Source of the DNA: Prostheceraeus crozeri
Taxonomy: Eukaryota > Platyhelminthes > Polycladida > Euryleptidae
NCBI GenBank assembly: GCA_907163375.1
Contig: CAJQUW010002151.1
Span: forward strand, 1-64,000
DNA: 64,000 nucleotides
Direction: 5' to 3'
Part shown: piece after piece, positions 63,797 to 64,000 of the stretch
Numbering within the stretch: position 1 is the stretch's first letter
How the letters are laid out: each line of letters begins with the position of its first letter
Notes under the pieces: generated by a model
What the model saw: the letters and a program-made list of their open reading frames with translations, nothing else
Told to the model about the DNA's origin: nothing
Database searches by the model: none
Made by a program: the position numbers and the translations under genes

Positions 63797-64000
63797 ATCT
63801 TGTTCAATTAATTTTCGTAGGTGATAAGGACTTAATTTCTGAGCTAAGGTAGTTTGTGTTTGCAGTTTATTTTCTTGTATTTTTGGAATGTACGCATTTC
63901 TCTTGAAATAATAACTGCAGTTTCATATGTATTGGCTGATAATGACGAATGAGACATGCTCGAAAAAAATCCCTCGGACGACTGGCCGGTGTAGAAAATA

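Overview
This is a stretch of an AT-rich animal genome, most likely an invertebrate whose phylum I cannot place. It is dominated by two large Polinton (Maverick) elements with non-LTR retrotransposon remains around them. No ordinary host gene, rRNA, tRNA or CRISPR array is recognisable. The organism call rests on the Polintons, LINEs with apurinic-type endonuclease, GT-AG introns and a TTAGGG-type interstitial telomeric tract.

Layout. 1-1390 is anonymous flank. 1397-22306 is Polinton A, bounded by the 6-bp target duplication CCAGTT and 635-bp terminal inverted repeats. It is broken (roughly eight to ten breaks) although its ends are almost identical. 22313-27220 is mostly anonymous DNA with a possible MITE and a short LINE 3' end. 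27221-30784 is a decayed CR1/L2-like LINE on the minus strand. 31300-34134 holds another LINE scrap, six copies of a GTAACGGACGTTAC motif and a transposase-like fragment. 34141-58073 is Polinton B, bounded by CCAGAA and about 860-bp inverted repeats; it looks whole. 58080-62350 is anonymous, and 62360-63796 is the 3' part of another non-LTR element, probably with a restriction-like endonuclease.

Both Polintons carry the family core in a shared order: basic virion-type protein, packaging ATPase, a conserved unknown protein, a Cys-rich ORF overlapping the integrase, chromodomain integrase, basic amphipathic protein, double-jelly-roll major capsid protein and adenain-like protease on the plus strand, with the protein-primed DNA polymerase B on the minus strand. 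They are diverged from each other, so they are separate insertions of related subfamilies and not a recent duplication.

The most striking content is a minus-strand transcription module between protease and polymerase in both elements. It contains a clear two-repeat TATA-binding-protein-like protein (A 11100-11669, B 43086-43631; the second repeat in B keeps YEPELFP). Upstream lies an overlapping gene with PC4-like features, present once in A and twice in B. TATATAAG-type boxes precede several genes of both elements. In B, three genes use a start codon followed at once by an intron. I read these as DNA-virus-like elements carrying their own promoter-recognition factor, a part I do not know from the standard Polinton gene set.
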